Assembly: GCA_951230915.1 (NCBI GenBank)
Contig: OX579634.1
Coordinates: 50,543,570-50,607,569, forward strand
Direction: 5' to 3'
DNA from: Antitrichia curtipendula
Taxonomy: Eukaryota; Streptophyta; Bryopsida; Hypnales; Leucodontaceae
Length of the DNA stretch: 64,000 nucleotides
Shown in pieces: positions 25,152 to 37,290 of the stretch. The notes beneath the pieces are model-generated. The model made no database searches, was not told where the DNA came from, and saw only the letters and a program-made list of their open reading frames with translations. Every line of letters starts with the position of its first letter. Within the stretch, counting starts at the first letter, position 1. Position numbers and translations under genes: made by a program.

Positions 25152-25773
25152 GTTGCCAAGAATGGATATTTAATGTTTCACACAAATAATTATTAAAATT
25201 CAAAATTACAATAATAGATCTTTCAAAGCTTTATTTTTATATACTTGTTTAACATTCTATAAAAATATCCAATGACTACCAAGATTTATTAGGACACACT
25301 TTTTCATGCATGCTTGGTTTGTAATCATCCTCTCTAAAGATTATGTTTGTGGTCATTTTTTTAGGAAAATAGAAGTCATCTTACATGGTTCTCTATAAAA
25401 TTGATGAAATCACATAAAATCACCCTCAAAAATTCAAAGTAGAATGATATTACCACATTTAAATGAATATATCTAAATTTGGATAAATCATACTTCATCC
25501 ATAATCTACATATTTTTTGTTGTAAATAGTGATTACATCCATCACTCTAATCAAGATTGCAAATAACATTCAGCATTGGAATTTGAAATAAAAATCCTTG
25601 ATCCTACCTTGTGTATTTCATAGAGCCCAGAATGGCCAAAATGCCCATTGGTAAAAAAATAAAAATAGAAATGAAAATGCCACTCATTTGTCTTTATGTC
25701 TACTATATTGATTCCTTTATTAGTGCATCTAAAACTAATTTATCAAAATCACTTTACTTTAAATTAGTATATG

Positions 25774-25775
<2 letters not shown>

Positions 25776-25833
<58 letters not shown>
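25776..25833. repeat. (AT)n microsatellite, ~58 bp
   Basis: About 29 uninterrupted AT units. The tyrosine-isoleucine peptide read across it is a by-product of the repeat. Confidence 0.95.
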
Positions 25834-25834
<1 letters not shown>

Positions 25835-27003
25835 CGTGTACTAATATTGTATGTTTATAAAACAAATGACTTCAAGTTTGAGGCACAAAGGTTCTTAAGG
25901 TTTCTTAAGGTTGACATATCTACTATTATGTAGGCCAAAGTCAAATTAGTCCTCAACCCAATTTTTCTCTATTGCATATTGATGTAGTAGACATTGCACA
26001 AAGTGTGCATCTGGGGTTGAATTGAAAAGTCACCATTTTATGAACTCAATAAACACCACCGTGTGGTTTCTACACATGGAAAAATATTCTTACATATTTC
26101 ACAAAGTAAAGGGACACATTTGGATTATCATTTGCATTGTGAAAAAAATTAAAAAGTCACATTAGCATCTAAATATTCAAGAACAATTTTCCTAGGGTCC
26201 ACAATGGGAAGCTATGTGATTTTGCTTTGATGACCTAAAAATGAATTGACATAATACTTGTGAAATATTCATTGATTAGTCATTCTTTGCGAAAAAAAAT
26301 TGTGAATCCAATAACTTTAATTATGCATTATGCATTATGCACAATGACCAAATGGTCTACAATATGCTTCCTACTTTAGTTCACTTCCAACCTAATTTGA
26401 GACATAAAAAATATTGAATTGGATCATGAGGCCTCAACTAGGCCATGCCCCACTAACTGAAGGTTAGCAAGTCTACTCGGCTATACAATAAAGTAACACC
26501 ACTTAATTGTGACATGTTTGTAAAACCATCCCATCTAGATTCTTGTCTAAACTGTAAAACCTCCATACACAAGAGCCTAGGTTCAATTTTAGGACACCTA
26601 TTTTTGTCAATTTGAAAATTCATTGTTTACTCATACAAAGATTTAAAAATGCATCATTAAGGAATCTAGAATCCTTTGCAATTACAAACAAGATCCAACA
26701 AAGCTTTAACAATTCAATGATGGGAACCATGCTCAAATCATTTTCAAACTCATTTTAACAGTTGTTACCTTCCGACTTGCAATATTTTTTGGAAACTATT
26801 TTTTCAACTAGAAAAAGCATATGGGGCAAAAAGAATCACACAAAAGACTCCTATTTTTACCATTTGTTGAAGCCTATTTATTTGAAACATAAAAATAGTT
26901 GGTACGAGCATGTTTACCATGGATACACTAGATACATTGGATAAGATTTGGAACTCTTTTAGATTTGAATTTCCTTTGTCCACCTAAATTCATTCTATTT
27001 CAT

Positions 27004-27561
27004 TTAACCCCTAAGAGATCGAATAACCGTTGAACACACGCAAGTGATCTGTGTATAAAGTCATTTTTTAACGGATATACTTAAAATTTTGACACAAGAT
27101 TTGAACATGTAGTTCCTTAGTGAAAATATATTATTGTTTTTGTCCAATCAAGTGCCCAAATGAAAAATTATGTTGCCTTTAACTTTTGGAACAGTCTAGG
27201 CAGCTTTGAGCAGGATGTGAAAACTCCTTTTATAATTCTAAAATTTGGCAGGTATGTAATTTACATGATACAAAATGCAAATATCAAATAATAATATTGT
27301 ATAGTATAAAAATTTCACTTTAGGAGGAGTTAAAGTTTGTTGGTTCTGTTGAGCAAGATTAAAAAAAAAATTCTAACCTCAAACATTATAATCTTTCAAT
27401 TTGTTTGGTCAAAGTTTCTGAAATTTTTTCCACACATTTCCAAAGCAGTCTAGTGCAAATTTATATGGTTGAAGTTTTTTCTCATTTTTTTTTCACTGCC
27501 CCAAAAAATAGCAATTTTCACAATTTGTGCCCAAAATGTACCTTGGTCCTTTATAGGTTAA
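27004..27561. mobile_element. TTAA-bounded TIR element, 558 bp (copy F)
   Basis: Begins TTAA-CCCCTAAGAGATCGAATAAC and ends CCTTGGTCCTTTATAGG-TTAA. Part of the interior near the right end (TTTCTGAAATTTTTTCCACA) resembles the equivalent part of the 945-bp copies, which links it to the same family. No coding frame. Confidence 0.6.
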
Positions 27562-28913
27562 GAGCTAGAAAACAAATCAATGCTTCATGTTCAATATTGT
27601 GGTTAGTTCTGGAATAAAGGTAATCACAACTAAAATCATCTAAATAAGCATCTAATCATGGTTTCTATTATTAAATAGTCTTAATTTTAAAGTGTGTTTG
27701 GTTTGTATTGGGTCATGTTTGTATTTTTTGGACACCGTATGAATGAACCATAAATTTCAACATGATTATAGTTGTAATTGAATTTGACCCTAGGTGCAAT
27801 CTTAGGTTCTATGTCATAGGGCTTTTAATTTAGACAAGAATGTAGATGGAAAGATATAGTGAAAAATAGGTGTATTTACATTGAGGTTTGTGAAGAATTA
27901 TAACATCTCCATTATTTCATGATATCTTTGGAGAGTCCAACCTTCAAGATATGCCCATCAAAAATAAAAAATTAATTCCGATCAAGCGTGTAGTCCAAAC
28001 GGACCCTTATACTTCTTCAACATGTTTGAATTTCACTTGTCAAGATTATGTTTTTGTGTTACAAGTGGATTCTTGGAAGTATGGACATATGAAAGTACAA
28101 TGCATTAAACTAGAATAAATTTATTTATGATCAAGATACATTTGGAGTCAAACTAGGAATTATTAAGCTAAACTAGTGGAAGCTAGGGGGACAATTGAAC
28201 TTGCAAAAGCCCACTTGACTTATCTACTTTGCCACCCAAGAAAGGTGATGTTTTTGAGCACTCAAATTGTAGAAGAATTAATATAGATCTTTGATTACAC
28301 ATGTCAAAGCAACAAGTTTAATACCTAAAGTCCTTTGGGTCAAAATTAGAAAATATTCCTAAAATTGCACAAAATAATACTTTCTAAAAATAGGTCTTTA
28401 AATCTAAATTTATTCACTTTTTATAATTTATAATTCTTGATTAGTATAGGTGTCTTGTTGTAGATAAGCTTTGAGAATCCGATTTGGAAAACTAAGCTAA
28501 ATTTATTATATTTGTTCTGGGGAGGCAATTAAATAGGATTGCTTCTAATTAACTCCAACTAGATCATTGTAAGCAAAAGATAGTAAAAAATGTTTCATTA
28601 ATTTGGATCATGTGTTTTTCTCACATGAGAGGCTAATTACAAAATTTATCTCTTCCCTCTTAAAGTCCATAAAGGTTCAAATTTCTCCCAAACTATTTTT
28701 CTTTGCTTTAATCTTTCTCAACTTGAATCTTAAATCTTTCTCCAAATAGGAACACTACCTCTGGTACCACATAATTGTGGCCCTTGAGCTTTCGACTTGG
28801 ATTTAACACTTTACAATTTGGCTTTGCCTCCTTACAAGAAAACTAAAAAATCTTCATTCACCAACTTGGAATTATTCTTTCTAATTTCAGCATTTCACAT
28901 TGTTTAACCCCTG

Positions 28914-29156
28914 AGCATCCAACGCATGTTTATCAAAATCTTTGTGCCGAAATCCTTACCCTTATGAACTCATTCCAATCAAACTATCATCCAAAATGAG
29001 GTCCACAAAAAATGACCATAGAAATTACTAGTGCATAGCTATGGAAAAATTAACAAATGTTTTGACAATATCGTTGAAATGATTATAATAGTCAAACATG
29101 GAAACTTTTCAAATACAAAAGGCCATATTTGAGGCACTTGGATGCTTGGGGATTAA
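28914..29156. mobile_element. TTAA-bounded TIR element, 243 bp (copy G)
   Basis: Begins TTAA-CCCCTGAGCATCCAA and ends TTGGATGCTTGGGGA-TTAA, an inverted repeat of about 15 bp with two or three mismatches. It is the smallest member of the family and has the longest matching termini. Non-coding. Confidence 0.65.
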
Positions 29157-29557
29157 ACCTCGCACCTCTTAATTCAAAACTCCACTATTATCTCACATAT
29201 ACTCAAAAATACTCTTCAAATTGGGAGACAACATATACTCTTCACCAAACACAACTTGGATTTTAATTAAAAGACAACATTGAGACTTTAAGTATTCCAA
29301 CTTGTGTTTTTTTAACACCAATTATGCATCACATTTTGCTCCTGACATCTTGCTAATAAAAATAATGCATACATTATTAATTAACTCACTTGACTTAACA
29401 GACTGTCCATATATATACACACTTTCAACTTGGTCTAATTAATTCAATCTATAATCGCTCACTGATCATATTCCATTTGCATTAACACACTTATTTTACT
29501 AACACTCTCACGCAACTCCAATTACATCAACTCTAACTCAAACCTGATCGCACAACA

Positions 29558-29718
29558 TAAGGTAAACTACCCCATTACAAACAAAATGGGAGCAAGCCCA
29601 TTGTGGGCTGAATTTTAATGGTAGTGTACATTTCAAAACTTGAATGCTCACCACCGTTACAATTTTGCCCACAATGGGCTTGCTCCCATTTTGTCTATAA
29701 TGGGGTAATTTACCTTAC
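29558..29718. repeat. 161-bp near-perfect hairpin (MITE or foldback)
   Basis: Arms of about 65 bp pair with few mismatches around a loop of roughly 30 bp. Both carry ATGGGAGCAAGCCCATTG, and the ends read TAAGGTAAACTACCCC and GGGGTAATTTACCTTA. The size and pairing fit a small MITE; a microRNA-type precursor is possible but unproven. Confidence 0.75.
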
Positions 29719-30039
29719 ATATGGATTGGCTTGAATTACAATTAAATTACAATTTGATTCAAACACCAATGAAGGCAAATCAACACTTTCTCTCCAAAAT
29801 ACAAATGCACTAGGCTTCAACTTGCATTCACAAACATTTCCAACTTGGGACACCATCCACTTTCTCACTCAAACTTGCACACCCTCCTCATCCAACTAAC
29901 ATTCCGATACTCATATTCCATAAACAAACCTCTTACACAATCATTCACACAAAAGAAAAAAAAATACATAGCACAACCGGCTGGGGGCGCACACTGAACA
30001 TGCTCAATAGGCCGGGGTGAACTGACCCTTCACACGTTC

Positions 30040-30225
30040 CTATGAAGTCATTCCAAGGATGTAGGTAAAATAAAAGACCCCCTATTTTGTGCTTGATAAA
30101 TTGATCTTGTGTATTTCCCCTAGCTAATTTAAGGCCTTTGATTGCAAATATGAATTTAGAATTTGTAAATTTTATCATGTGTGGAAAATAAAAAAATTCA
30201 AGGTTTTCCCACGGGGACGAGCAAG
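30040..30225. repeat. Dispersed repeat (copy at 62590-62785)
   Basis: Shares an ordered set of blocks with 62590-62785: CTATTTTGTG, CCTAGCTAATTT, TGCAAATATGAA and AAATTTTATCATGTG. Both continue into a G-rich segment. Probably two old copies of one mobile element; the limits are uncertain. Confidence 0.5.
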
Positions 30226-32620
30226 GGAGTCAGTTCATCCTAGCCCTCAATAGTCGGTGACCATAGAAACGAAAAACCACCCCAAATAGGATCCACACCC
30301 AATCGCTTATCAGCTAGCTAGAAGACAAGATAACTACCCAACAAACCACCAAATTCGAATTGCCTCACTACGTAACCTCAGGGGGTGCACTTAGTTCTAC
30401 TACAACAAACCACCTATGAACAAGTGGTTTCTAATAAACTATAATTTCAACCTAAAAATTTGAGCATTGTTTAATGATGACTATTAGTTTCTATTGCCAA
30501 AATTTTCAACTCAAATAATATATGAAATGATTTTTAGAAGAAATTTAAAATGAACTAAAATGGCATATTTTTCTATTCAAATAATTATAGAGTACACATT
30601 TAGATGACCATTGAATCAATATTAAACTCAAAATGAGCTTTCAATAGAGAGTGATTTTTAGGAATTTTTTGTTCATTTTTTAAACAAAATTTTCTTATAT
30701 AATATAGGGGTGTAAAAGTTATTTTTCAATTCTACAGTATATCTTTTTACTTCAAAAAGTTGAAACTAATTATTATTAACAAATAAAAAATTCAATAATT
30801 CAAAACATAAACTTTCAAAGTAAGAAAGTTTATTATTATTATTATTTATTTAAAATTCAAAAAATAAATAGGGGGTCCAAGTTTTGTTTGCACGTGTTTC
30901 TAATGAACTCCCCGAGTATATAACACTCAAATTCCAACTAACATAAAATCACCTACTTGGCCAGATTGCCACAACATCATCATAAATTCCCGTAAGAAAA
31001 ATACAATAAAAATGACCTTCAATTTAGTCAAATAACATCCAAAACTACCAAATTGGACACAAAATTAACAACCAACCTATCAACATGAGATACAAGCACT
31101 CTTAAAAAACACATGAAAAATTAAAAATTAAAATTTAATAGGAATTCTACACTTGCCAAAAAATTGGACTCTAAAAGCAATGTGTGTGTGAGATGTGATT
31201 GAACAAAGAGCAACCCAATGTTTTTTTTAAGGTTGTCAAAGTCTTTGACAATGAGGATTTTTTGAGCTTTTGAGTCCCATAATTCAAATTCTACTTTGTA
31301 AAAAGATCTAAGACTTCAAATTTGAGTAGAGTCTCAAATTAAAAAAATGTACGCAAATTTTCAAAGCAAAATATTGCTCTGCTCCCCCTATCTGAATTGG
31401 AGATTGAAATAGAAAAAACACATAATATATTAACCAACCATTGGGATTTTTGTAAAAAATAAATTCCTTTTAAGGTTGTTTGATTTTTCAATCATTAAAA
31501 AAAATTAAAGAAGAAAAACCTAAATTTGATACTTCACTTTAGATGCCTCAAACACCAAAATAACATTTTAGACTTAAAAAAGCTTTAGGGGTTAAATTTT
31601 GAACCAATGTTATGTAAAACATGAAAGAAATAAGAAATTTAAGATATTCCAAAGCAATTTATATATAACTTGAACCAAAATGATTGGTAAGTAGGAGTGA
31701 CATAACAAAATTAAGATAATCCATTACATTTACAATTCCTTAAGACACGTTTGAAATAACTACTAGTGTCAAATCTACATCAAACCACCTTGTACGATTG
31801 CTTTTATTTCAAGCAATTTGTAGAATGTACCAATATCTTATCCACAATTTCACATCCACAAACTTAATTCTTAAATGACACACCTAGCTAGAAGGGCTAG
31901 ATTCTCAAAGAATCTTACGAAAAACTCCTCCAATATTCAACTACATGTGAACTTTCTTGGTATCATTCTCTATTTCTCTTTATCTTTACAAAGTTTATGT
32001 ATTTAATAACTTTTTTGAAAATAAACTTTGAAGTTGCCCATGACTTTAAGGAGTGCAGAGGCTCATCATTGATTGACCATTTGAACAAGCTACATGATGA
32101 CTTAGCACTTTGACATCCAAAATTTGAATGATGAACAAAGAGTTTTTCATTCATCCCAACCAATGCTTGACTTTTAAAAAAATCACACTTCCTATATAAT
32201 GAGATTGAGGTAAATAATATATAATTATAAAGATATTTAACCTCATATTTTTTACATGACCAATTTTTTAGATTTGATATGTAATGATATGTAAAAAGAG
32301 GATTGAAAGACTTTAAATCACTTTCAAAATTTAGCATCCACAACCAACCTATAGGATGCAATTATTTCTATCCAACGCTAATAGGTTTCCAACCAAAGTT
32401 TGGAATGTGATTTTTTCTCCTTTGCAAGGTTGGGACAATAAAGTCATGACACATGTCCTAATGTAGTGAACAAGAAAAGTGGAAGTAATAAGTAGTTAAT
32501 AGAATGATTGGAATTGGGAGACTATATATTAGGTTGAGGCCAACTATGGGCTTCCAAAATTCATAGTAATTTGAGTTTAAGAAAAAAAAAAAAAAAAAAT
32601 TGACAAAGTTCGTCATTTCT

Positions 32621-32819
32621 ATCTTTTTGCATGGTAGTATTTTTACATCACCTTTTACTACTCCATAACATCTTTTTGCATGGTAGTAATTTTTACATCA
32701 CCTTCTACTACTCCATAACATCTTTTTGCATGGTAGTATTTTTACATCACCTTCTACTACTCCATAACATCTTTTTGCATGGTAGTATTTTTACATCACC
32801 TTCTACTACTCCATAACAT
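32621..32819. repeat. Four tandem copies of a 49-50 bp unit
   Basis: The unit starts ATCTTTTTGCATGGTAGTA and includes TTTTTACATCACCTTCTACT. Copies start near 32621, 32670, 32720 and 32769 and are nearly identical, so the array is young. The open frame across it is a repeat by-product. Confidence 0.9.
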
Positions 32820-32940
32820 GCACTGAATCTATTAGTTCTCAACTATGGGTAGTTCTATCATATAAGTGATGTTGTTGTGTTTTCTTTTCCTATGTGATCA
32901 CTAACATGTCTAGTTTAAATTTGTAAGATTAGAATTCAAA

Positions 32941-33090
32941 TAAAATTGATATTCCCTCTGTTCCAAAATGATCTTCGTAAGATTAGAATTCAAATAAAAT
33001 TGATACTCCCTCCGTCCCAAAATGATCTTTGTAAGATTAGAATTCAAATAAAATTGATACTCCCTCCGTCCCAAAATGATCTTCCTGTTA
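32941..33090. repeat. 54-bp tandem triplication of a MITE end plus its flank
   Basis: The unit is the MITE terminus (CTCCCTCCGTCCCAAAATGA, first copy drifted) joined to host sequence GTAAGATTAGAATTCAAATA. TA-plus-terminus starts at 32950, 33004 and 33058. Only the last copy continues into the body of the MITE. Confidence 0.9.
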
Positions 33091-33598
33091 GACAAAATGT
33101 TCCGGATTAAGACTAAAAATAACATTTTTAAAGCCTATTTTGAACTACATATGGAGTTTGGTGCACTCCTATTGACCTTGAAACTTTGAGTTTTGAAGCC
33201 CTTTTTAAAGTGTAGTTTTGGATTATTGAAAAGTGAAATTTTTTGGGTATTTTCAAGGAGCACCAGTGGTTATTTAATTATTGAGTGTGAGGTCGACATT
33301 TTGTGGGTAGTTAGTATAAGTCAAAGACCATATGTGGACCTATATTTTGCCTCCCAAAGCCTTCATCTCCTTCAATTAAATAATATTCAAAGAGATGCAA
33401 AAAATAAAAACAAAAAGTGTTGATTGACCCCTTCAACCATTTTATTTGTCTTTTGATTAGTGATTGCATAGATGGAGGGGGAACTATTGCTTGAAATTGT
33501 TTTGTTAGTCTTTGTTTTGTTAGTCCTAGAGAACAACCAAAAGTTAAATTTGACCAATTTGCAGTTCACAGGAAGATCATTTTGGGACGGAGGGAGTA
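33058..33598. mobile_element. Stowaway-type MITE, 541 bp with TA target sites
   Basis: The left end is TA-CTCCCTCCGTCCCAAAA; the right end is its reverse complement, TTTTGGGACGGAGGGAG-TA. The terminal sequence and TA duplication match the Stowaway (Tc1/mariner) MITE signature described in plants. The related sequence at 41228-41260 has the same flanks (AAAATTGATA, then ACTTATCAAAA) with a single TA and no insert, which is a natural empty site. Non-coding. Confidence 0.85.
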
Positions 33599-34495
33599 AA
33601 ACTTATCAAAATGTTGTCATTTTGTTCAATTTAGAAAAAATTCCAAGAAGCTTGAAAAAGGCCTTGGGCATTTAGGGATTTAGGCCTCTCGTCGTCAAAT
33701 TTTTTACTATAGAACTAAAATAGTGTTAGAATGGGGAAATAATGTTCTGACACTAACCTTGCAAACCACAATTAGTGTTGTCGATGACAATTAATGTAAC
33801 CAACACTATTTACCAATTTTAGTGTACCTTATTCTGAAACCTAGGCACACTAAGTGTAGAGGGTAGCCTAGAACCTAGTTATCTCGAAAAGCTTTAGCAT
33901 GCCAACACGAAATTAAGAAAGATTTTTGCACCAATCAAGGTGTAGAATTTCTCGATATCTCAAGATTGTTGCTTCAACCTGAAGTGGCCCAAACACTACC
34001 ATGATCTGAACACTCTGTTTGCAGTGATTTCAACTTAGCCCTGTCCCAAGGATTTCAAGCCACACTGACAGTACAATGCTTGAGCAGACTACCGGTATCA
34101 CTACAAAACGATTTCAAAAAAACACGACTAAAAACACATACAAACATATTTGATGGAGCGATAAATGAACTGCACTGAAGACACAGACCGGGCAAAGCTC
34201 AGGCTCAATTTAGTGAAACAAGTCAATGGGATTTAAAGATCTGGTGATTTACAACTTTGAACTCGAGACGCGCTAAAAATATCCTACCGACAAAAAACTC
34301 TACCAGACTCTACCAAACCTACTTGCATCTGTGTCCTACGGGCATCGACCTCAACTTCCATGCCAAATTTTTTAATATGCCAAGCTGGCAGTGTGCCATG
34401 ATCCATTTCACGCACATCAACAATCACAATTCAATCATATATTCAATACTAAATTCACACTACAAGACCTGGAATGTTAAAGGCCTTCAGCTGCT

Positions 34496-34596
34496 TCATG
34501 AGTCCGTCTCCAATTGAATGGCTTCATGGCTAATCTTAAACACCCTCTTACAATAATAAGTGATTACCTGCAATGCATCATTCGTGTTCACTTGTA
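34496..34596 (-). pseudogene. Duplicated 3'-end fragment of the zinc transporter gene
   Basis: On the minus strand this encodes [20 protein letters not shown] and then ISHEAIQLETDS to a TGA. About 25 of 32 residues match the true C-terminus of the adjacent MTP1-like gene. The duplication also includes 3' flanking sequence (CATGATCCATTTCACGCACA, drifted copy near 34620), with an offset of about 217 bp. There is no start and no upstream domain, so this is a partial tandem duplicate; it could also serve as an alternative 3' exon. Confidence 0.8.
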
Positions 34597-34711
34597 AAAA
34601 AGGGACGCCGGCACAATAAGCTCTGATCCATTTCATGCACAGAAATAATCACGAATGATTCAATTACGCACCACTTCACAGTCCAAGTTGAAAGCAAGAA
34701 GTTGAATACCT

Positions 34712-36276
34712 TCAGGAGTCCGTCTCTACTTGAATCGTTACATGGCTAATCTTGAACACCCTCTCACAATAACTGGTGACTGCCTGCAACGCATCGTTCG
34801 TGTTCACTTGTGGCTGCACCCGAACATGGCAAGCAAGAAGAGTTTTGCCGACAGTGATAGCCCAGATGTGAAGGTCATGAACCTCCACCACTCCAGGGAG
34901 GCTCAAAAGCCCCCTCTCCACAGCCTGGGCGTCAATCTCCCTGGGAGTGCTCTCCATCAAAACCTCCACAATGTTGCGAATCATCGACAGCGTCGTGCAC
35001 AAGACGAGCACGGAAAATACAAGAGTACAAATTGGGTCGATGAACTTCCAACTCGGCTGGTACCAGATGATCCCGCCGCCAATCATCACTCCCACGCTCT
35101 GGAGAAGGTCTCCCAGAACGTGTAAATAAGCGCCCTGCACGTTGATGTTGCGCTCCCCCTTCTTCTTCGACAAGTCCTGATCAACCCTCACACTCTGCGA
35201 CTTCAACAACGGCTCTCCCAGTGCGTCGCTGGGGGAGTGTCCGTGGTGACTATGGTCGTCGTGGTCACCGTGTTCATGATGCTCGTGACCATGTCCTGCA
35301 CAGTATCAAAGCTCAAATTAGTAACAACAGTAAAACAACCCTTGGACATAAAAAGACTCATGTACCTTTTTTAGTAAGATGACAGGTCAGTAAATCTGAT
35401 GTAAGTCTAGTCTAAGAATAACAGTAAACAGAAACATTGAATTATATCATCTGGAATATCCTTCGCACTTGCTTAGCACAATGCTGTTGACTATAGCACA
35501 CATGTCCCGCGTTCAAGTTGGCGAGGGGGGGGGAGCACCCAGGTAGTCAATAGATAGCTCAAAGAGTACTAAACACGTCGCTTACCAGAAGCCTGATCGC
35601 CATCGCCATGTGAATGCTGCTCTTGGCCGCCATGGCTATGGCTATGTTCATCGCCGTGATCGTGACCCTGCTCGTTTTCGTGTCCGTGTCCGTGTCCATG
35701 ACTGTGCCCATGTCCACCATGGGCGTGCCCTTCATGTCCCAGCAAGTACATCATCGCCAAATTCACCAGCAACCCCACCGAAGCAATGCAGAACATGAGC
35801 CTTCCATCAATCGGTGCCACCTCCGTCAGCAACCGCTTGATCGCTTCATACACCAAGATCCCCGTGAGTAGCCAAATGAACAAAATCGACCCGAGCGCAC
35901 CTAGAATCTCCAGCCGCGAGAATCCAAACGTCTGCAACGGCGTGGCTTCCCACCCCGACGCCCAGATCGCAAACAAGGAGAGGGCGAACCCCGCCACGTC
36001 GGTAAGAAGGTGCGCGGCGTCCGTAAGAATGGCTAAACTGTTGGCGTACAACCCTCCCGCGACCTCGACTGCCATGAAGAACAGACAGATCATCACGGCT
36101 CGGCTGAGCTTCTGAGAGGACTCACGGCGCTCCACTTCGTCTTTCTGGATGCTTCCGGCAGTTTCGAGTCCACAGCGAGTAGCCGCGCATTTCATCCGGG
36201 AGGCATCGCATTGCTCGATAGCACCGACGTCGACGTACACGGAGCCGGGAGGCAAGTTCCCGTTTCCGGCCGCCAT
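34712..36276 (-). CDS. MTP1: Vacuolar-type zinc transporter (cation diffusion facilitator, MTP1-like)
   Basis: Two exons on the minus strand, 35586-36276 and 34712-35295, joined in phase give 424 residues, close to the usual ~400 of plant MTP1. The family exchanges cytosolic Zn2+ for protons, usually at the vacuole membrane. Six membrane spans are visible. The Zn-site motifs HLLTD (His89, Asp93) and HVLGD (His289, Asp293) are intact. Between spans IV and V is a His-rich loop, about residues 181-250, full of HGHGHG-type runs; the only intron interrupts it. The N-terminus has several Cys residues ([14 protein letters not shown]), as in the family. The C-terminal domain has [10 protein letters not shown] and [16 protein letters not shown] at 36276 is the first in frame of this exon. 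A duplicated piece of the 3' end lies just beyond the stop. Zinc preference is inferred from similarity and the loop. Confidence 0.93.
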
Positions 36277-37290
36277 CCTGCTCTCTCACGTCGAAATTCC
36301 GTCAGTCTCACGCTTTCTGCACACTCAAGAATTTTTTTTCCCTCAAATAGACGACGTCGAACTCATCACAGAAGGGCAAAAAAACTCACCAGATCACAGA
36401 ACTCACCAAAATCAGACGAGTCTCCTCAATTTTTAGTCAATTTCCCCTTCTGCCAATACTACCAATCTCACCATACGAAAGCGACCTAAATCCCAAACCC
36501 TGCACCAGCAAAACCTAAAGACCTACGTTTCGTGCATGCAATTCCCTAATCACCCACTGCCCCAACACAACAAAACGTCCCGCCAAACATCAACAAGAAT
36601 GAAACCGAGCTCGAGTCCCTCCACAGTAAGTCAATCCTTCCCCAAGAGGTCAAGAGCCGCCAACATGGAAAACAACAAAACGTTCCAAAAAATGTCACAC
36701 CGGCGTGAAATAGCGTGCGCGAGCGAGACAAACCTCCATGGACCGAGCCCCTGCGACAGGAGGGAGTGACTTGAAAGCTCAGGCTCGGTGATGAGTGTGG
36801 TCCCCGAAGTGACACCAGAAAATGGAAATGAGAACGAGGAGTGAAGAGAGCTTGTGCAACACTACTAGCTTACTACTAAAAACGACGGCGAGAATGATAA
36901 CGTCCTGCGGATCACGGATACTTACGGCGATGATTCCCGACTGCCTGAAAGCTCAACTGAAACGGCAACAGCGAACAGCCAGGGGATCTGTTCTGAGACT
37001 TCAGAGTTCGACCAGGTGTTCCATAAACTTCGTCTCGGGGAAGCTGCAGGAGGGGAAACGGAAGGAACTTAGTAAGTTACCTAGTGGACGTCCTGGAGGA
37101 CGGACGGACTTCTTTTATACTCCGTAATAGTTACCGCCTGGGTGTGGGAGGTTCCTTGGTTGGTTGGTAGGTTGGTCGCCGGTCCAGAAGGTTCAGAAGA
37201 GGCGTACCCTGGAAGTGCAGCAGCCACGTCAAGCGGCCTACTCACAATGAAAGCCTCACTGGCAGTTAAAATGGACATAAATTTAACCAT
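36277..37290 (-). promoter_or_regulatory. Upstream region of the zinc transporter
   Basis: G+C is higher than in the surrounding intergenic DNA up to about 37250. The region presumably holds the promoter and 5' leader of the minus-strand transporter gene. Overlapping short frames on both strands show no recognisable protein, and I could not identify a specific motif. Confidence 0.4.

Larger units (their letters stand above)
32255..33682. mobile_element. Interrupted relative of the TTAA element at 40667-41333 (copy D)
   Basis: Separate blocks match 40667-41333 in order: GACCAATTTTTTAGATTTGA, AAAGAGGATTGAAAGACTT, GTTGTGTTTTCTTTTCCTAT, ATTCAAATAAAATTGATA and, at the right end, GCTTGAAAAAGGCC-TTTAGGGATTTA. 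Two insertions break it: about 0.5 kb containing the 49-bp array, and a Stowaway-type MITE. The right-hand TTAA has become TTTA, and I could not find the left end. Confidence 0.55.
21701..34480. other. Large AT-rich intergenic region packed with small elements
   Basis: Almost 13 kb without a recognisable gene. The open frames are short, AT-rich and unlike known proteins. Most of what can be explained is non-autonomous mobile DNA or simple repeats, listed separately (22194, 23088, 23734, 25776, 27004, 28914, 29558, 30040, 32255, 32621 and 33058). Around 31592-31595 there is one lone end of the TTAA family (GCTTTAGGGG-TTAA) whose partner end I could not find. Confidence 0.6.

Noticed and set aside
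25611..25844. Open frame ending in an alternating Tyr-Ile run
   Set aside because: It is a translation of the (AT)n microsatellite.
32631..33125. Repetitive peptides on plus and minus strands
   Set aside because: They come from the 49-bp array and the 54-bp MITE-end triplication, not from genes.
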